The position numbers and the translations under genes are program-made. Below the pieces are notes generated by a model. The model did no database searches and was not told the DNA's origin. It worked only from the letters and a program-made list of their open reading frames with translations. Shown here one piece after another: positions 63,591 to 64,000 of a stretch of 64,000 nucleotides of DNA. The stretch's first letter is position 1, and each line of letters starts with the position of its first letter. The DNA is from Scytolyngbya sp. HA4215-MV1 (GTDB taxonomy: Bacteria > Cyanobacteriota > Cyanobacteriia > Leptolyngbyales > Leptolyngbyaceae). The stretch covers positions 1-64,000 of the forward strand of contig JAHHIA010000001.1 of NCBI GenBank assembly GCA_019359045.1, given 5' to 3'.

Positions 63591-64000
63591 CTAATGAGAT
63601 CCTCTTGTCCAAGTCCAGAAGGTATGCTCTCCAATAACATTCTTGATGAGATCGCCCACGTACTTACCTTGGGCGTTGTATACAGGAACATGCAGCACAG
63701 CAGATTCTGACAGTCCTGATGTTTTGGGTTTATCAGCACCCCCCATATCTGCCCGTAGGGGAAGCTCATGTTTCTCAAAAGATTTACTGAATCTATCTAA
63801 TGTCTCCTTTGGCGTTTGAAAAGTAGTTAGTGTACGTCCAGTTGCAGGGTCTTCCAAATTGCCTGTCTTTGGGTCGTACTTGGGTACTGGGTTATTGGGT
63901 TGCAGTGGCTCAACTGGTTCACCAGTTAAAGGATCCGTGTAATCTTCGTCATGCTGCTGTATTCGTTCTCTTTGACGTCCTCCCTTCCTAACTACCGTCT
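63591..64000 (-). CDS. C-terminal part of an unrecognised protein, cut by window edge
   Basis: A minus-strand frame stays open from the right edge (VVRKGGRQRERIQQHDEDYT and onward) to TAG at 63591-63593, at least 135 residues. It contains DPLTGEPVEPLQPNN, KYDPKTGNLEDPATGRTLTT, LHVPVYNAQGKYVGDLIKNV and ends HTFWTWTRGSH. The DPxTG repeats followed by a compact globular end resemble the C-terminal region of secreted polymorphic toxins, but I do not recognise the domain. The N-terminal part lies outside the window. Confidence 0.6.
   Translation of the reverse strand, partial: TVVRKGGRQRERIQQHDEDYTDPLTGEPVEPLQPNNPVPKYDPKTGNLEDPATGRTLTTFQTPKETLDRFSKSFEKHELPLRADMGGADKPKTSGLSESAVLHVPVYNAQGKYVGDLIKNVIGEHTFWTWTRGSH

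Overview
The window is chromosomal DNA of a cyanobacterium. The left edge holds the first 42 codons of psbD (photosystem II D2), followed by the photosystem I assembly gene ycf4. The HIP1 octamer GCGATCGC and its core CGATCG recur throughout, and several families are typically cyanobacterial: ComFB, DUF3747, Uma2, PF14516 AAA-like ATPases and STRR heptamers. Base composition and gene set suggest a filamentous Leptolyngbya/Oscillatoria-like organism, but I cannot name a genus.

Layout. 1-14.4 kb is housekeeping: psbD, ycf4, a cyclophilin lipoprotein, a ketoacyl-ACP synthase, an ammonium transporter, a receiver-domain protein, a methyltransferase, an aldo/keto reductase, ComFB, a solute-binding lipoprotein, GNAT, miaE, GST and a 40-residue lipoprotein. 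14.7-21.7 kb is a signalling block: a double-GAF histidine kinase, a convergent AAA-like ATPase-FHA protein, a 0.9 kb spacer with four palindromic elements, and a large caspase-like/TIR/AAA fusion. 21.9-25.3 kb is decayed: an IS1-type element with a broken insA, a truncated gene whose 3' end occurs twice, an antitoxin with an internal amber codon, a glycosyltransferase with an internal ochre codon, and a tandemly duplicated palindromic repeat that has entered the glycosyltransferase 3' end. 25.4-27.6 kb carries a secreted protein, an Rpn-like protein and an anchored nuclease.

27.8-38.5 kb is a complete type I-C CRISPR-Cas locus in the order cas3-cas5c-cas8c-cas7c-(uma2)-cas4-cas1-cas2-leader-array, all on the plus strand. 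The array has 29 repeats and 28 spacers. A Uma2 nuclease-like gene sits between the effector and adaptation genes, and a second, probably truncated, Uma2 gene follows the array. No cas6 is present, as expected where Cas5c processes the crRNA.

38.8-61.5 kb returns to metabolism. It holds a 21-bp minisatellite next to tRNA-Val(GAC), 6-phosphogluconate dehydrogenase, a cyclase-family hydrolase, an FHA protein, a methylmalonate-semialdehyde-type dehydrogenase, a malic enzyme, an FkbM methyltransferase, a branched-chain-amino-acid-type binding protein, an acyl-CoA-dehydrogenase-like flavoprotein, tRNA-Ser(GCU), a gamma-glutamylcyclotransferase-like protein, an endonuclease/phosphatase, a protein with a histone-H1-like tail, a phosphodiester glycosidase, a DUF3747 protein, a tricorn-type protease and a MOSC protein. 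Strong hairpins separate many of these genes. 61.5-63.5 kb is a nested graveyard: an IS630-type element, killed by what looks like a quasi-palindrome templated mutation, lies inside an IS4-like remnant, followed by a headless Uma2 fragment. The right edge holds the C-terminal part of an unrecognised protein.
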